Shown: piece after piece, positions 55,386 to 64,000 of the stretch
Layout of the letters: each line of letters begins with the position of its first letter
Numbering within the stretch: the stretch's first letter is position 1
NCBI RefSeq assembly: GCF_012910715.1
Contig: NZ_JABBHF010000016.1
Span: 23,008-87,007 of the forward strand
Reading direction: 5' to 3'
DNA: 64,000 nucleotides
DNA from: Flavivirga algicola
GTDB taxonomy: Bacteria; Bacteroidota; Bacteroidia; Flavobacteriales; Flavobacteriaceae
The notes under the pieces: generated by a model
Database searches by the model: none
Told to the model about the DNA's origin: nothing
What the model saw: only the letters and a program-made list of their open reading frames with translations
Program-made: the position numbers and the translations under genes

Positions 55386-57716
55386 TTATTTTGAAGTGCT
55401 AAAAAATTTAGGTTTAACCAGATAGATTATGGCTGGTAGTAGCGTGAGGCTTCCAATAAAACTAACAGTCACGGCTACCGCAACTAAGAACCCGAATTGA
55501 CTTAAAGGAGGTACAGAGCTTGTCATTAAAACACTAAACCCTAAGGCCAGTGCCAGAAAGTTAAATAGAAGCGCCCGTCCAGCAGATTTATAAAATTCAT
55601 GATAGCCCTCCTTAATGGGTAAGCCTTTTTCACTTAAAAGGAATTTAAGACGATCTACAGTATGTACGGCAAAATCGACACCAACGCCAATAGCAATAGC
55701 AGCAAACATAGAAGTACCAACGGCAAGCCATATGTTTAAAACACCCATGACCGTATAAATGAACAATACAGATATAGATACTGGAATAATGGTTAATATC
55801 CCAGCCCAGATAGATTTAAAACTTAAAGCGGCAAATAATAAAACAACCAATAGTGCTAACCCTGCGCCAACAAAATGATTAAATCCTAATCGGTTTATCC
55901 AATGAGCATCCACAGTAACCTTACCCGAACTTGTAGCTTTTATGGTACTGCTATTAAAATTTTGTGATAAATAAGTATTAACCGCATCAACGACAGGTTT
56001 TTCGAAGTTGTACTCGCTGGTATCCATTCTCAATCTAATGTTTGCTAAGCGATAATCGTAGTCCACATAGTTATCGAAGTCTGTTGGGTCACCACTAGCC
56101 GAGTACAGTAAAAAATATTGTGCGATTAATTCACGGTCGTCGGGAATCCTATAGTAGGCTGTATTGTTTTCATTTAATGACTGGTTCATTTTTTTAAGAA
56201 AATCAACAATAGAAATGCTCCCTTTTACATGCGGTAATGTTTCCACATATGTTTGCAAGGCTTCTATTTTATGAAGGTTTTCAGGTTCAAAAATGTCTTC
56301 GACTTCTGGAGTTTCAACTAGAATATCTAAATAAGAGGTCCCATCTGTTTTTTTATTGATGAGCGCATCTGCTTTTACTATAGGTTCATCTGCTTGAAAA
56401 TTCTTTATCCGATCTTCATTAATTTCTAGTTTGGATGCACCATGTATTCCAAAAGCAATAATAATGATGGCAATAGCAATAATGGCTTTGGGGTATTTTA
56501 TAACCACCTTACCAATAAATGCCATAGCTTTTCCGAAATAATCTATTTTCTGATCGCTTTTATAAGCTTTACTTAATTGTGGTTTTAGAAACATCATGGC
56601 CGAAGGGATCATAAATACCGCATATACAAGAGCAGCAAATACACCAAGTGCACCAAATAAACCAAAATAGGTCATTGGCGGCATATATGAAGATGCAGCA
56701 ATTGCCAAGAACCCAGCGACTGTTGTTACAGAGGTAATTGTAATGGGGCGCCACATGTGTGTCATAGTTACCACGACCAATTCTTTTTGAGTAAATTCTG
56801 GGTGTTTCGCAGCCGTTTCATAGTATTCGCCTAGTATATGGATACCATCGGCAACCGCTATGGCAATAAGAACTACAGGTAAACCATTGGTAATAACAAA
56901 AAAGTCGACACCAAAAGCCGCCATGGCTCCGAGGGCGACCCCTACCGAAGCAAGCACCATAATATTAGGTAAAACAACACCTCGAAGTCTTCTGTAAGCA
57001 AAAATGAGTATGATGGATATCACTATGGCTGCAAACGGATTGGTTTTCATGGCATCTTCATCAATATATCGAATAAGGTAACCACTTACAGCACCCTCTC
57101 CAGCCAAGTAAAATTGTTCATTATGGGATTTATATTCATCAAGTAGCTTCATGAGACTTTTATAAACCTCATGTTGCTTTTTATCATAACTGTCCAACAT
57201 TTCGGCAACAATGAGAGTCGTGGTATGGTCGTTAGAGACCAGGCTGCCTTCATATAATTCAAAATTGTCTATAGCAGCTTTAACTTCAAGGGCTTTTTTA
57301 TCTGTGAGCTCTTCAATTTCAAAAAATGGATCAACTTCCAATCCAGCATCGGTACCAACAATATTATTTTCGGTGGATAAACTCGTAATTTGATCAGGAT
57401 CTATTCCAGATATAGTTTTTAAACGTTCGCTTAATTCATAAACTAATTGAAGGGTCTTCTTATTAAAGATCCCTTGTTCGTTTACTATGGCAATAACCAT
57501 AGGATCTTTTAAACCAAAGGTTTCTTTCGTTTGATTTCTAAAAGCTAATATGGGGTCGTCTTTCGGTAAAAAAGCATCATAACTGGTGTCTTTGGTCATC
57601 TTTGGAATAAATAATGAAACGGCTATCATTATAACGATGCTTAGTGTTAGAATAATTTTGTGGTGCGAAGTCACTTTATTAAAAAACGTCGTGGCTGTGA
57701 GTGGTTTATTTTTCAT
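55386..57716 (-). CDS. RND/MMPL-family exporter
   Basis: 776 residues with about 12 membrane helices in two equal halves, each starting with one helix (about 20-40; about 410-428), a periplasmic loop, and a five-helix bundle of the MMPL/sterol-sensing type (PVVLIAIAVADGIHILGEYYE; FAAIAIGVGVDFAVHTVDRLKFL). It is about half the size of drug-pump RND proteins and typical for hopanoid, lipid or polyketide export. First gene of the MarR-controlled unit; two palindromes lie in its 183-base promoter region. Confidence 0.9.
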   Translation of the reverse strand: MKNKPLTATTFFNKVTSHHKIILTLSIVIMIAVSLFIPKMTKDTSYDAFLPKDDPILAFRNQTKETFGLKDPMVIAIVNEQGIFNKKTLQLVYELSERLKTISGIDPDQITSLSTENNIVGTDAGLEVDPFFEIEELTDKKALEVKAAIDNFELYEGSLVSNDHTTTLIVAEMLDSYDKKQHEVYKSLMKLLDEYKSHNEQFYLAGEGAVSGYLIRYIDEDAMKTNPFAAIVISIILIFAYRRLRGVVLPNIMVLASVGVALGAMAAFGVDFFVITNGLPVVLIAIAVADGIHILGEYYETAAKHPEFTQKELVVVTMTHMWRPITITSVTTVAGFLAIAASSYMPPMTYFGLFGALGVFAALVYAVFMIPSAMMFLKPQLSKAYKSDQKIDYFGKAMAFIGKVVIKYPKAIIAIAIIIIAFGIHGASKLEINEDRIKNFQADEPIVKADALINKKTDGTSYLDILVETPEVEDIFEPENLHKIEALQTYVETLPHVKGSISIVDFLKKMNQSLNENNTAYYRIPDDRELIAQYFLLYSASGDPTDFDNYVDYDYRLANIRLRMDTSEYNFEKPVVDAVNTYLSQNFNSSTIKATSSGKVTVDAHWINRLGFNHFVGAGLALLVVLLFAALSFKSIWAGILTIIPVSISVLFIYTVMGVLNIWLAVGTSMFAAIAIGVGVDFAVHTVDRLKFLLSEKGLPIKEGYHEFYKSAGRALLFNFLALALGFSVLMTSSVPPLSQFGFLVAVAVTVSFIGSLTLLPAIIYLVKPKFFSTSK

Positions 57717-57728
57717 AAAATTGTTTTA

Positions 57729-57742
57729 GTTGTATATGCAAC
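57729..57742 (-). promoter_or_regulatory. MarR-type operator 1 (next to the RND start)
   Basis: GTTGTATATGCAAC, palindromic except for one pair, 13 bases upstream of the RND start codon. Same core as the other two sites. Confidence 0.7.
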
Positions 57743-57865
57743 ATTTGTATTAAATTTTTTTATCTTAAGGTTTTATGCTAATCTTAATGGTATTGAACCA
57801 TGAATTGTTTTCATTTTTCTGTTTTTTAGTTTTCATAATGACTTTGTTTTAATGATGATACATTT

Positions 57866-57887
57866 ATAAGTTGTATATACAACTTAT
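57866..57887 (-). promoter_or_regulatory. MarR-type operator 2
   Basis: A perfect 22-base palindrome with core AAGTTGTATATACAACTT, in the gap between marR and the RND gene. It and operator 1 bracket the likely promoter of the RND gene (137 bases apart). Confidence 0.75.
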
Positions 57888-57899
57888 ATGGTAAATTTT

Positions 57900-58301
57900 T
57901 TAATATAATTTTTGTTCCAACGATTTAATACTTTCTATGCCTTCATGACCTAGCTTGTCCATAAAACTAGTCATTAATGATTCCCAAATAGGCATAATAG
58001 ATTGAACCAGGTCTAGGCCTTTTTTTGTGATTGCTATTTCTGGACGATAGTCGGATGATTTTGTTAAAACCCCTCTTTTTTCCAATAGTTTAATGTTTCT
58101 ACTAACCGTTGATCGCTCTAAAAATAAGGCTTCGCCTATTTTTCCCTGATCGACTTTTCCTAATTTTGTCAATGCAAATAAAATGCTTAATTGGCTTTCT
58201 GTGATATTAAATGCTTTAAGGCTAGCCCTAAAATCTCTGTCTACAACTCGAGATAAACACCTCAATCTATTTCCAATACATTGTTCTATATTATATTTCA
58301 T
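57900..58301 (-). CDS. MarR-family transcriptional regulator
   Basis: 133 residues with the winged helix-turn-helix of MarR (ITESQLSILFALTKLGKVDQGKIGEALFLERSTVSRNIKLLEKRGVLTKSSDYRPEIAITKKGLDLVQSIMPIW) between dimer helices. It is separated from the RND gene by two palindromes and has a third upstream, all sharing GTTG-ATAT-CAAC. That arrangement predicts autoregulation and control of the export unit, released by a small hydrophobic ligand. Confidence 0.9.
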   Translation of the reverse strand: MKYNIEQCIGNRLRCLSRVVDRDFRASLKAFNITESQLSILFALTKLGKVDQGKIGEALFLERSTVSRNIKLLEKRGVLTKSSDYRPEIAITKKGLDLVQSIMPIWESLMTSFMDKLGHEGIESIKSLEQKLY

Positions 58302-58405
58302 TCTGTCATTACTTTAGAAAAGGGCATTCAAAAAAACATTTTCCAAATTAAGCTTATTCATGTCTATCAATTAATGATCCTAGCTAATTTTTGTCAAAAG
58401 TACAA

Positions 58406-58431
58406 AAATATGTTGCATATGCAACATATTT
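58406..58431 (-). promoter_or_regulatory. MarR-type operator 3 (upstream of marR)
   Basis: A perfect 26-base palindrome with core ATGTTGCATATGCAACAT, 105 bases upstream of the marR start. The rest of the gap to 58979 is very AT-rich and holds only the region before the ECF gene; no gene was seen. Confidence 0.75.
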
Positions 58432-58979
58432 GAAAATTTTTAACACTTTTATAGATTGCAAAAAGTTTAAATGAATTCATAAAGTAAGCTTCATTTTTTA
58501 GAATTTATAAGAAATAAAAAGCTTAAAATTTCTAATTTTTTTTGTTGATTTATTCAATCAGTTTTAAAAAATAAGAATCTTTTAATAGGTTTTGTAAGAA
58601 ATTACTCTTAAATTTATTGGTAATAATGTTAAAACGATTGAAATTTTTAACATAAAAAAGCACTTTTTTTGGGAGAATTAACTGAAAACAAAAATAAACA
58701 TTAAAAAACATGTTATGATATTGGTGAAGCTACGATAAAAATTAATGAAAAATATTTTTTGTTGTGTTAATCGATTGTATATAAATTAGTTCGATTAAAA
58801 TCAAGAACCTTTTATCGATTCAATAAGTATTGTTTTTTTACTGAAAATATTAAATCTCATATTAATAGAATTGTTTCGTTTTACATCGATATTTTTATGG
58901 AATTAATTAATAATTGCGTATATTTTTACAGGATTAATAAATAAATACTTAGTTTAGCGAATCTTATTTAATAAAGCCA

Positions 58980-59507
58980 ATGCGGGGAGGCGAAAATAAA
59001 TTTACATTAAAAAGTTACAAAAAACTTTTTGAGAGCTTATATCCACAATTGTGTGTGTTTGCATACAAGTATCTTAACGATTTGGAACTCTCAAAGGATT
59101 TTGTGCAAGAGGTTTTTCTTAAAGTTTGGGAAGACAAGATTTCTTTTAAGAATGAAAACCATGCGACTGGCTTTTTTTATAAATCCGTAAAGAATAAATG
59201 TCTCAATTATTTAAAAAGCAAGCAGTATAAAACTACAGAGCGTTACGAGCTGGCAAATTTAGAGGATTATGAAACCGAAGAATTCTATATGACTGAAGCT
59301 GTAACCATAGAAACCACAGCGGTTATAGAAAAAGCAATCAATAAATTACCAGAAAAAGCCGCCCAGGTTATTCGATTGAGTATTGAAGATTATACAAATA
59401 ATGAGATAGCAAATAAATTGTCTATATCTATCAATACCGTGAAGGATCATAAAAAAGTAGCCTATCGTAAATTAAGAAGCTTTCTTAGTTTTTTAACAGT
59501 TAAATAA
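58980..59507 (+). CDS. ECF-type RNA polymerase sigma factor
   Basis: 175 residues. Region 2 (LFESLYPQLCVFAYKYLNDLELSKDFVQEVFLKVWED) and region 4 (AINKLPEKAAQVIRLSIEDYTNNEIANKLSISINTVKDHKKVAYRKLRSFL) are both clear; region 3 is absent as in ECF factors. It would be held by the FecR-like protein encoded 66 bases downstream and direct transcription of an outer-membrane uptake gene. The start context is weak; no better start is visible nearby. Confidence 0.93.
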   Translation: MRGGENKFTLKSYKKLFESLYPQLCVFAYKYLNDLELSKDFVQEVFLKVWEDKISFKNENHATGFFYKSVKNKCLNYLKSKQYKTTERYELANLEDYETEEFYMTEAVTIETTAVIEKAINKLPEKAAQVIRLSIEDYTNNEIANKLSISINTVKDHKKVAYRKLRSFLSFLTVK

Positions 59508-59573
59508 TTTTTCATACATTATACTACCCGTTTTCCTTTTTTTTTGTATTAATAATATAGCCTAAAATATCTA

Positions 59574-60749
59574 ATGGATAATTCCAATAAAATAAAACCA
59601 CTTTCAGAAGAATTAGCAGCCTCACTAATTAAGAACGAAGGCAATAGCAATTTAAGGGAATCTGAGATTTTCGATACCGAAACTCAATCGCAAATGCTCT
59701 CAAAAATCAAGACAGGAGAGTACTCCAATCTTTTAAAGGAGATTGAGACAAAAAAAGACTGGAAGGTTATAGAAAAGAAAATAGAGAAACGTTCCAAAAA
59801 ATCATTTAAGTTTTGGCCTTATGCTGCAGCGGCTTCTATTGTGCTATTGGTCTCAGTGGCCTTTGTTTTTAATAAGGCAGATAATAAGGATGTAGACTTT
59901 GGTGAACCTGTCATTGTTAATAATAATATAAAAACGGGGACAGACAAAGCCACTTTAACACTTGAAGACGGGTCTACTGTTGTTCTGGAAAAAGGGCAAG
60001 ATTACAAATCAAATAATATAAGCAGTAATGGTGAAGAGATTGTATATCAACCTGTAATTAAACATGCTGGTAAAGAAATAAACAAACCTGTGAACTATAA
60101 TATGCTAACCATTCCTAGGGGCGGACAATTTTATATCCAACTATCCGATGGTACTAAAGTTTGGCTAAATTCAGAGTCTAAACTGAAATATCCAGTAACG
60201 TTTAATGCTGGAGAAACCCGTCAGGTGGAACTGGTTCATGGAGAAGCTTATTTTGATGTCTCACCAAGTACCAATCATAAAGGAGCTAAGTTTAAGGTAT
60301 ACCATCAATCTCAAGAAGTTGAAGTGTTGGGCACCGAATTCAATATTAAGGCCTATAAAGACGAAAACCATATTAGTACTACTTTAGTAGAAGGAAAGGT
60401 GGCTGTTAGTACAGAAAGTGTCAATGAATTGTTAGTGCCTAACCAACAATTACATCTCAATCTGGAAACAAAAACTACAAGCAAGGCGACTGTTGAAGAT
60501 GTCTATAACATCATTGCATGGAAAGAGGGGATTTTTAGTTTTGAGAATAAACCCTTAAAAGATATTTTGAATGTACTATCACGTTGGTACGATATGGATG
60601 TGATTATTGAAAATACGGTACAGAAAGAAGAACGATTTATTGGTACATTCAATAAGAGTAATAGTATAGAAGATATTTTAATAGCTATTAAGAGTACTGG
60701 GTTTATTAATACCTATGAAATAAATAATAAAACATTGACTATAAAGTAG
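59574..60749 (+). CDS. FecR-family anti-sigma factor
   Basis: 391 residues. Cytoplasmic sigma-binding part to about 80, one membrane helix (about 83-101, FWPYAAAASIVLLVSVAFVF), a FecR periplasmic domain (LTIPRGGQFYIQLSDGTKVWLNSESKLKYPVTF... GEAYFDVSPS... FKVYHQSQEVEVLGTEFNIKAY), and a C-terminal DUF4974 domain (FENKPLKDILNVLSRWYDMDVIIEN... IEDILIAIKSTGFINTYEINNKTLTIK). It relays TonB-receptor occupancy to the ECF factor. Normally a SusC-like receptor gene follows; here it does not. Confidence 0.93.
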   Translation: MDNSNKIKPLSEELAASLIKNEGNSNLRESEIFDTETQSQMLSKIKTGEYSNLLKEIETKKDWKVIEKKIEKRSKKSFKFWPYAAAASIVLLVSVAFVFNKADNKDVDFGEPVIVNNNIKTGTDKATLTLEDGSTVVLEKGQDYKSNNISSNGEEIVYQPVIKHAGKEINKPVNYNMLTIPRGGQFYIQLSDGTKVWLNSESKLKYPVTFNAGETRQVELVHGEAYFDVSPSTNHKGAKFKVYHQSQEVEVLGTEFNIKAYKDENHISTTLVEGKVAVSTESVNELLVPNQQLHLNLETKTTSKATVEDVYNIIAWKEGIFSFENKPLKDILNVLSRWYDMDVIIENTVQKEERFIGTFNKSNSIEDILIAIKSTGFINTYEINNKTLTIK

Positions 60750-61775
60750 TTTTATAATCGTTTCGGTGTAGGATATATATTAAAAAAAACAACTAAACTA
60801 AAATAATTAAACTAACGCAAACAATCTTGATTATGAATATAATACACTTCTTCCAACATTACTAGCTGGATAAAATCAATTTAGTTTTATCTATTGAACC
60901 TATTAAGACTAACTAATAGGTGTTGTACATCTGCCTTTTTTCTATAAAAAAAATCATGCAAGGACTTAATGTGTCAAGTTGGTTGTTATGGTTTAAAATA
61001 GATAAAGCTTGGTTTTTAACCATTTCAATATTTTCTTTTAGAGTTATATTGCTGTGTAAGGCATGATAATTTTAATGAAAAAGAGTATCACGAGACCTTG
61101 CATGGGGGTTTCGGTTATTTAAATTATTTATTAGATCACTTGTAAAAAGAATTCAATAGTTGTACATAAAACAATATGTCAAAATAAAAGAAGCAATGTC
61201 AAAAAGGGAAAATACATGGTTTTAAGATTAATTAGGTTAGAGTAGTTAAGAATTAAAAACCATCTTTTCCCTTTTAACGATTAGATAGTTTGCTTGCTGG
61301 AAAGGTTAAATGAAACGTGATGCAAGGAAAAGGCTATAAAAAAGAAGAATATCAAAGTTAGCGACATAATATAGGCATAGAACTCATCTCTAAATGTTTT
61401 TATAAATATGGTTGTTTTTTTGAATTAGTCACTCTGGAAACAATATGTAAAGGTCATTTCCCATTTTCAAATAAAAAATGGTGTAGCATAGGGTACGGGC
61501 AACCGTTATACAATTCGGTTGTCCTTAAATTTTAATTAAAAAGAATTTCTAAGACACTTGGCATTGAGGTTTAACATTCTCGTGTGTTCACTGAGTGGAG
61601 CCGAAGCGAAAACAGGAATCTAAATAATTGCTCGAAGAATGATTTTTAGTATTCTCATTGAATTTAGTTGATACTGAGTGAAGTGTGAAGTACTCAACTA
61701 GACACTAAAAACTCTTAACCTAATAACAAGTATAGTTGAGGCAAAAGTAGAAATCCGTATAAAACAACTTAAAAA
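60750..61775 (+). other. 1.03-kb gap where a TonB receptor would be expected
   Basis: No convincing gene. A 36-residue frame at 60956-61066 (MQGLNVSSWLLWFKIDKAW) has a leader-like hydrophobic end but no follow-on. A hairpin GGCAACCG/CGGTTGTC lies at 61498-61523. Near 61585-61625 are fragments of the repeat CACTGAG...CCGAAGCGAAAAC. The stretch could be the footprint of a deleted receptor gene, but no decayed receptor sequence can be recognised. Confidence 0.4.
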
Positions 61776-63341
61776 ATGCAAAATATACTTTCTGTAATTT
61801 CATTTTTATTGATTATAAATGTACTGTTATTACTGTTTTCGGTAAATAGTGATGCCCAATCCTTAAATTTAAACGATACACTCCAGATGGATCAAACCAT
61901 TAAAAAAGGTGTCTCAAAACATCTAAGAACTTTAGAAGGAGATACCATTTTAATACCGTTCGAAGATCTCTTTAATAAAAAAAAGCTTTTATCAGGTATT
62001 GTCATAAAACAGGGTAGTATCATTTCCGAAAGTATGTTGCAATCTACAGGGTCTACAACTTTTACATTAAGCAATGGTATAAAAGTGCATTACAAGTATG
62101 TCAATAAAAATAAGGATAACATACAATTTAATGCTTTAAGTCATGGTGGCTTTTCGTTGGTTAGTAATGATGATCTCCCTTCGGCACAGCTATTGGAGAA
62201 TATGGTAGCCCTCTCTGGTATAGGCAATTATTCTACAACAGATTTGTCAAAAATACTCATAGGAAAAACGGCTCATACACGTGTTCATCTTTCTGATTTA
62301 ACAGAAAGTATCACGGGTGCTTCGGTTACAAAAGATGTAGAAACCTTGCTGCAAATGGTTTATTTGCGTTTTGTAAAGCCACGACTTGATACTGATGCAT
62401 ACCAGATATTGATACGAAATTTAAACAACGATATTGTTAGAAGACGTCGTGTTATGGATGATCAGGTAAATGACAGTATAATCACGACGCTTTATGGAAA
62501 CAGGCATCCCAGGCGACGCTTATTTAATAATGATTTTGTAAGAGACGTTTCCTTCGATAAAATAAAAAAACTGTACAAGGAGCGTTTTAATAATGCAGCC
62601 GATTTTGAATTCTTTATAGTAGGCGATATTCAAAAAGGTAATTTAAGGCCCTTATTGGAAAGATATATAGCGAGTATACCAACCAACGATGTTAAGGAGG
62701 TGTGGAAGGACAATTCGGTACCCTGGCTACGGGATACGACCCATAAGGATATTTCCTTAATGATGAAAATTCCCAAAAAATTGCTTAGAATAGAGTATAA
62801 AAATATAATGCCCTATAGCTTAAAAAATGTATTAATTGCCAGGGTTTTGGGCGATATCTTGCAATTACGGTTTATAGAAAAGTTGCAAGAGCAAGCAACA
62901 ATACTTTGTAAAACCATTGTAAAATCTAGTGTATCCGAATATCCTATCGAACAAGCATCTCTGTATATAGCCATCGATTGTAATCCTGTTAAAGTGGAGC
63001 AGTTCCTAACCGTAGTGCGTCAGGAAATTGAAAAGATAGAAAATGGCATAGTTGCACAAACAGATTTAGATAAAATAAAAGCCGCTTATTTAGAAGAGAG
63101 AAAGCAGCAACAGTTCTATAATAGTTACGATATGTGTGTACTAATAAATTACTTTCGAGAAGGATATCATATGAATGACCCTAAAAATTTCGAAGATATC
63201 GTGAATGCCATCACAATTAAAGATGTAGAGCTGTTTACAAAAGCATTAATAAAAGATTCCAAGTCTTATGAGATAGTCTTTAGTCCAGATTCGACCTGCC
63301 TGCAAATTCATCAAGTCAAAGGCATGGTAAATAAGCGTTAA
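61776..63341 (+). CDS. Half-size M16-family (insulinase/PqqL-like) protein lacking the zinc motif
   Basis: 521 residues with a signal peptide (to about 28, VNSDAQS). The body matches the second, non-catalytic half of Bacteroidota M16 peptidases: TFTLSNGIKVHYKYVNKNKDN, LENMVALSGIGNYSTTDLSKIL, LTESITGAS, LYGNRHPRRR, DFEFFIVGDIQKGNLRPLLERYIASIP, QEQATILCKTIVKSSVSEYP. The HxxEH zinc motif of the first half is absent. Family members are usually about 900 residues. It may be a stand-alone partner of a catalytic subunit, a truncated gene with a new signal peptide, or a regulatory subunit. Confidence 0.75.
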   Translation: MQNILSVISFLLIINVLLLLFSVNSDAQSLNLNDTLQMDQTIKKGVSKHLRTLEGDTILIPFEDLFNKKKLLSGIVIKQGSIISESMLQSTGSTTFTLSNGIKVHYKYVNKNKDNIQFNALSHGGFSLVSNDDLPSAQLLENMVALSGIGNYSTTDLSKILIGKTAHTRVHLSDLTESITGASVTKDVETLLQMVYLRFVKPRLDTDAYQILIRNLNNDIVRRRRVMDDQVNDSIITTLYGNRHPRRRLFNNDFVRDVSFDKIKKLYKERFNNAADFEFFIVGDIQKGNLRPLLERYIASIPTNDVKEVWKDNSVPWLRDTTHKDISLMMKIPKKLLRIEYKNIMPYSLKNVLIARVLGDILQLRFIEKLQEQATILCKTIVKSSVSEYPIEQASLYIAIDCNPVKVEQFLTVVRQEIEKIENGIVAQTDLDKIKAAYLEERKQQQFYNSYDMCVLINYFREGYHMNDPKNFEDIVNAITIKDVELFTKALIKDSKSYEIVFSPDSTCLQIHQVKGMVNKR

Positions 63342-63524
63342 AAATAGTTTATAATGTTATTGAGGTTGTTTAAAAGTCTATAATTCAAAAAGGGAATAAG
63401 GATCGTTTTTATTAAGGTCTTTTGGTTAGTTAAAAGTTGAAAATTATTCTGTTCCCTTTTTATCAAAATCTGTCTGAAATAATCAAAAGGCCTTTGTCAG
63501 ATATATTTAAGACCAACCCAGTTA

Positions 63525-63691
63525 TAAATAAATTTGGAAGCTAAATATTCTAAACAATTATATAATGTTGAATAGGAACCCTGTCAGACCCCAGAGATAA
63601 AGAGCGGAAAGCGTAACTGCCAAGCGCAGCTTGAAGCATGCAGCTTTTAGAGCGAATGATGCACAGCAATTTCCTTTTGTCTGACTTGATT
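63525..63691. repeat. 167-base direct repeat, copy 1
   Basis: Begins TAAATAAATTTGGAAGC and contains GAGCGGAAAGCGTAACTGCC, CAAGCGCAGCTTGAAGCATG and CAGCAATTTCCTTTTGTC. After it comes a hairpin-like TGGTTCGTTTTTTT-ATCAAG-AAAAAAATGAACA. No long frame. The GC-richer body between AT flanks points to a structured or repeat element. In the gap 63342-63524 nothing else was seen. Confidence 0.8.
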
Positions 63692-63833
63692 TTTTTGGTT
63701 CGTTTTTTTATCAAGAAAAAAATGAACAGACATCATAAAAATAAAATAATGTTGTGATATCTCGACCATACCTCGTTTCGACTACGCTCAACGTCCACGT
63801 TTCGGTATGACAGTTAATTAATAGTCTTCATTC

Positions 63834-64000
63834 TAAATAAATTTGGAGGCTAAATATTCTAAACAATTATATAATATTGAATAGGAACCCCATCAGATCC
63901 CAGAAATAAAGAGCGGAAAGCGTAACTGCCAAGCGCAGCTTGAAGCATGCAGCTTTTAGAGCGAATGATGCACAGCAATTTCCTTTTGTCTGACTTGATT
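63834..64000. repeat. 167-base direct repeat, copy 2 (continues past window end)
   Basis: Same sequence as 63525-63691 with a handful of substitutions in the first half and near identity in the second, offset by 309 bases. Between the copies, near 63760-63812, is CATACCTCGTTTCGACTACG... ending CGGTATG, an inverted unit of the GTTTCGAC-type repeats. Confidence 0.8.

Overview
The window comes from a member of the Bacteroidota, almost certainly a marine-type Flavobacteriaceae. It carries gldK-gldL-gldM-gldN (core of the type IX secretion system and gliding motor), a secreted protein with a type IX C-terminal sorting domain, lipoproteins with acidic surface-export signals after the lipobox Cys, a TonB receptor/DUF4249 pair, an ECF sigma/FecR pair, and promoters of the TTG-N19-TAnnTTTG type. 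DNA is AT-rich and Shine-Dalgarno signals are weak. The exact species cannot be read from the sequence.

Layout. 0-8.2 kb, mostly minus strand: groL-groES, then a housekeeping run miaB, small unknown, sigma-54 activator, two tandem LptE paralogues, TPR protein, secG. 8.3-12.4 kb, plus: three lipoproteins and two paralogous membrane proteins. 12.5-21.2 kb: topA, a degenerate arginase-fold protein and gldKLMN. 21.2-26.1 kb: amino-acid-oxidase-like flavoprotein, DUF983 protein, ABC-F ATPase, secreted LRR protein and a CPXCG mini-protein. 26.1-31.3 kb: an initiator tRNA-Met followed by two nested islands, each closed by a repeated tRNA 3' end. The first island holds a lipoprotein pair, the second a three-gene HipBST-like toxin-antitoxin operon. 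31.5-35.9 kb: LytTR membrane regulator, TonB receptor and DUF4249 lipoprotein. 36.3-43.2 kb: a membrane regulator divergent from a 1105-residue DUF5107-TPR protein, then a polysaccharide-lyase-like protein with lectin repeats. 43.2-43.9 kb: two long-hairpin repeats flanking a small frameshifted gene. 43.9-48.6 kb: a 1554-residue subtilase that also carries a crippled metallopeptidase-like module and a C-terminal barrel-like segment. 48.9-53.0 kb: metallophosphoesterase, glycosyltransferase, GH1 glycosidase and SRPBCC protein. 53.2-58.4 kb: a MarR-controlled envelope export operon with three palindromic operators. 59-63.3 kb: ECF sigma, FecR and a half-size M16-family protein. The window ends in a duplicated 167-base non-coding repeat.

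How the parts fit. Much of the window serves the cell envelope: LPS delivery (LptE), protein export (SecG, GldK-N), surface lipoproteins, TonB uptake and lipid or hydrophobe export (RND/LolA-like/DUF1302-like). The most unusual items are the subtilase fusion, the tRNA-linked HipBST island, the palindrome-decorated MarR operon, the pseudo-arginase between topA and gldK, the frameshifted mini-gene between repeats, and the orphan M16 half-module.
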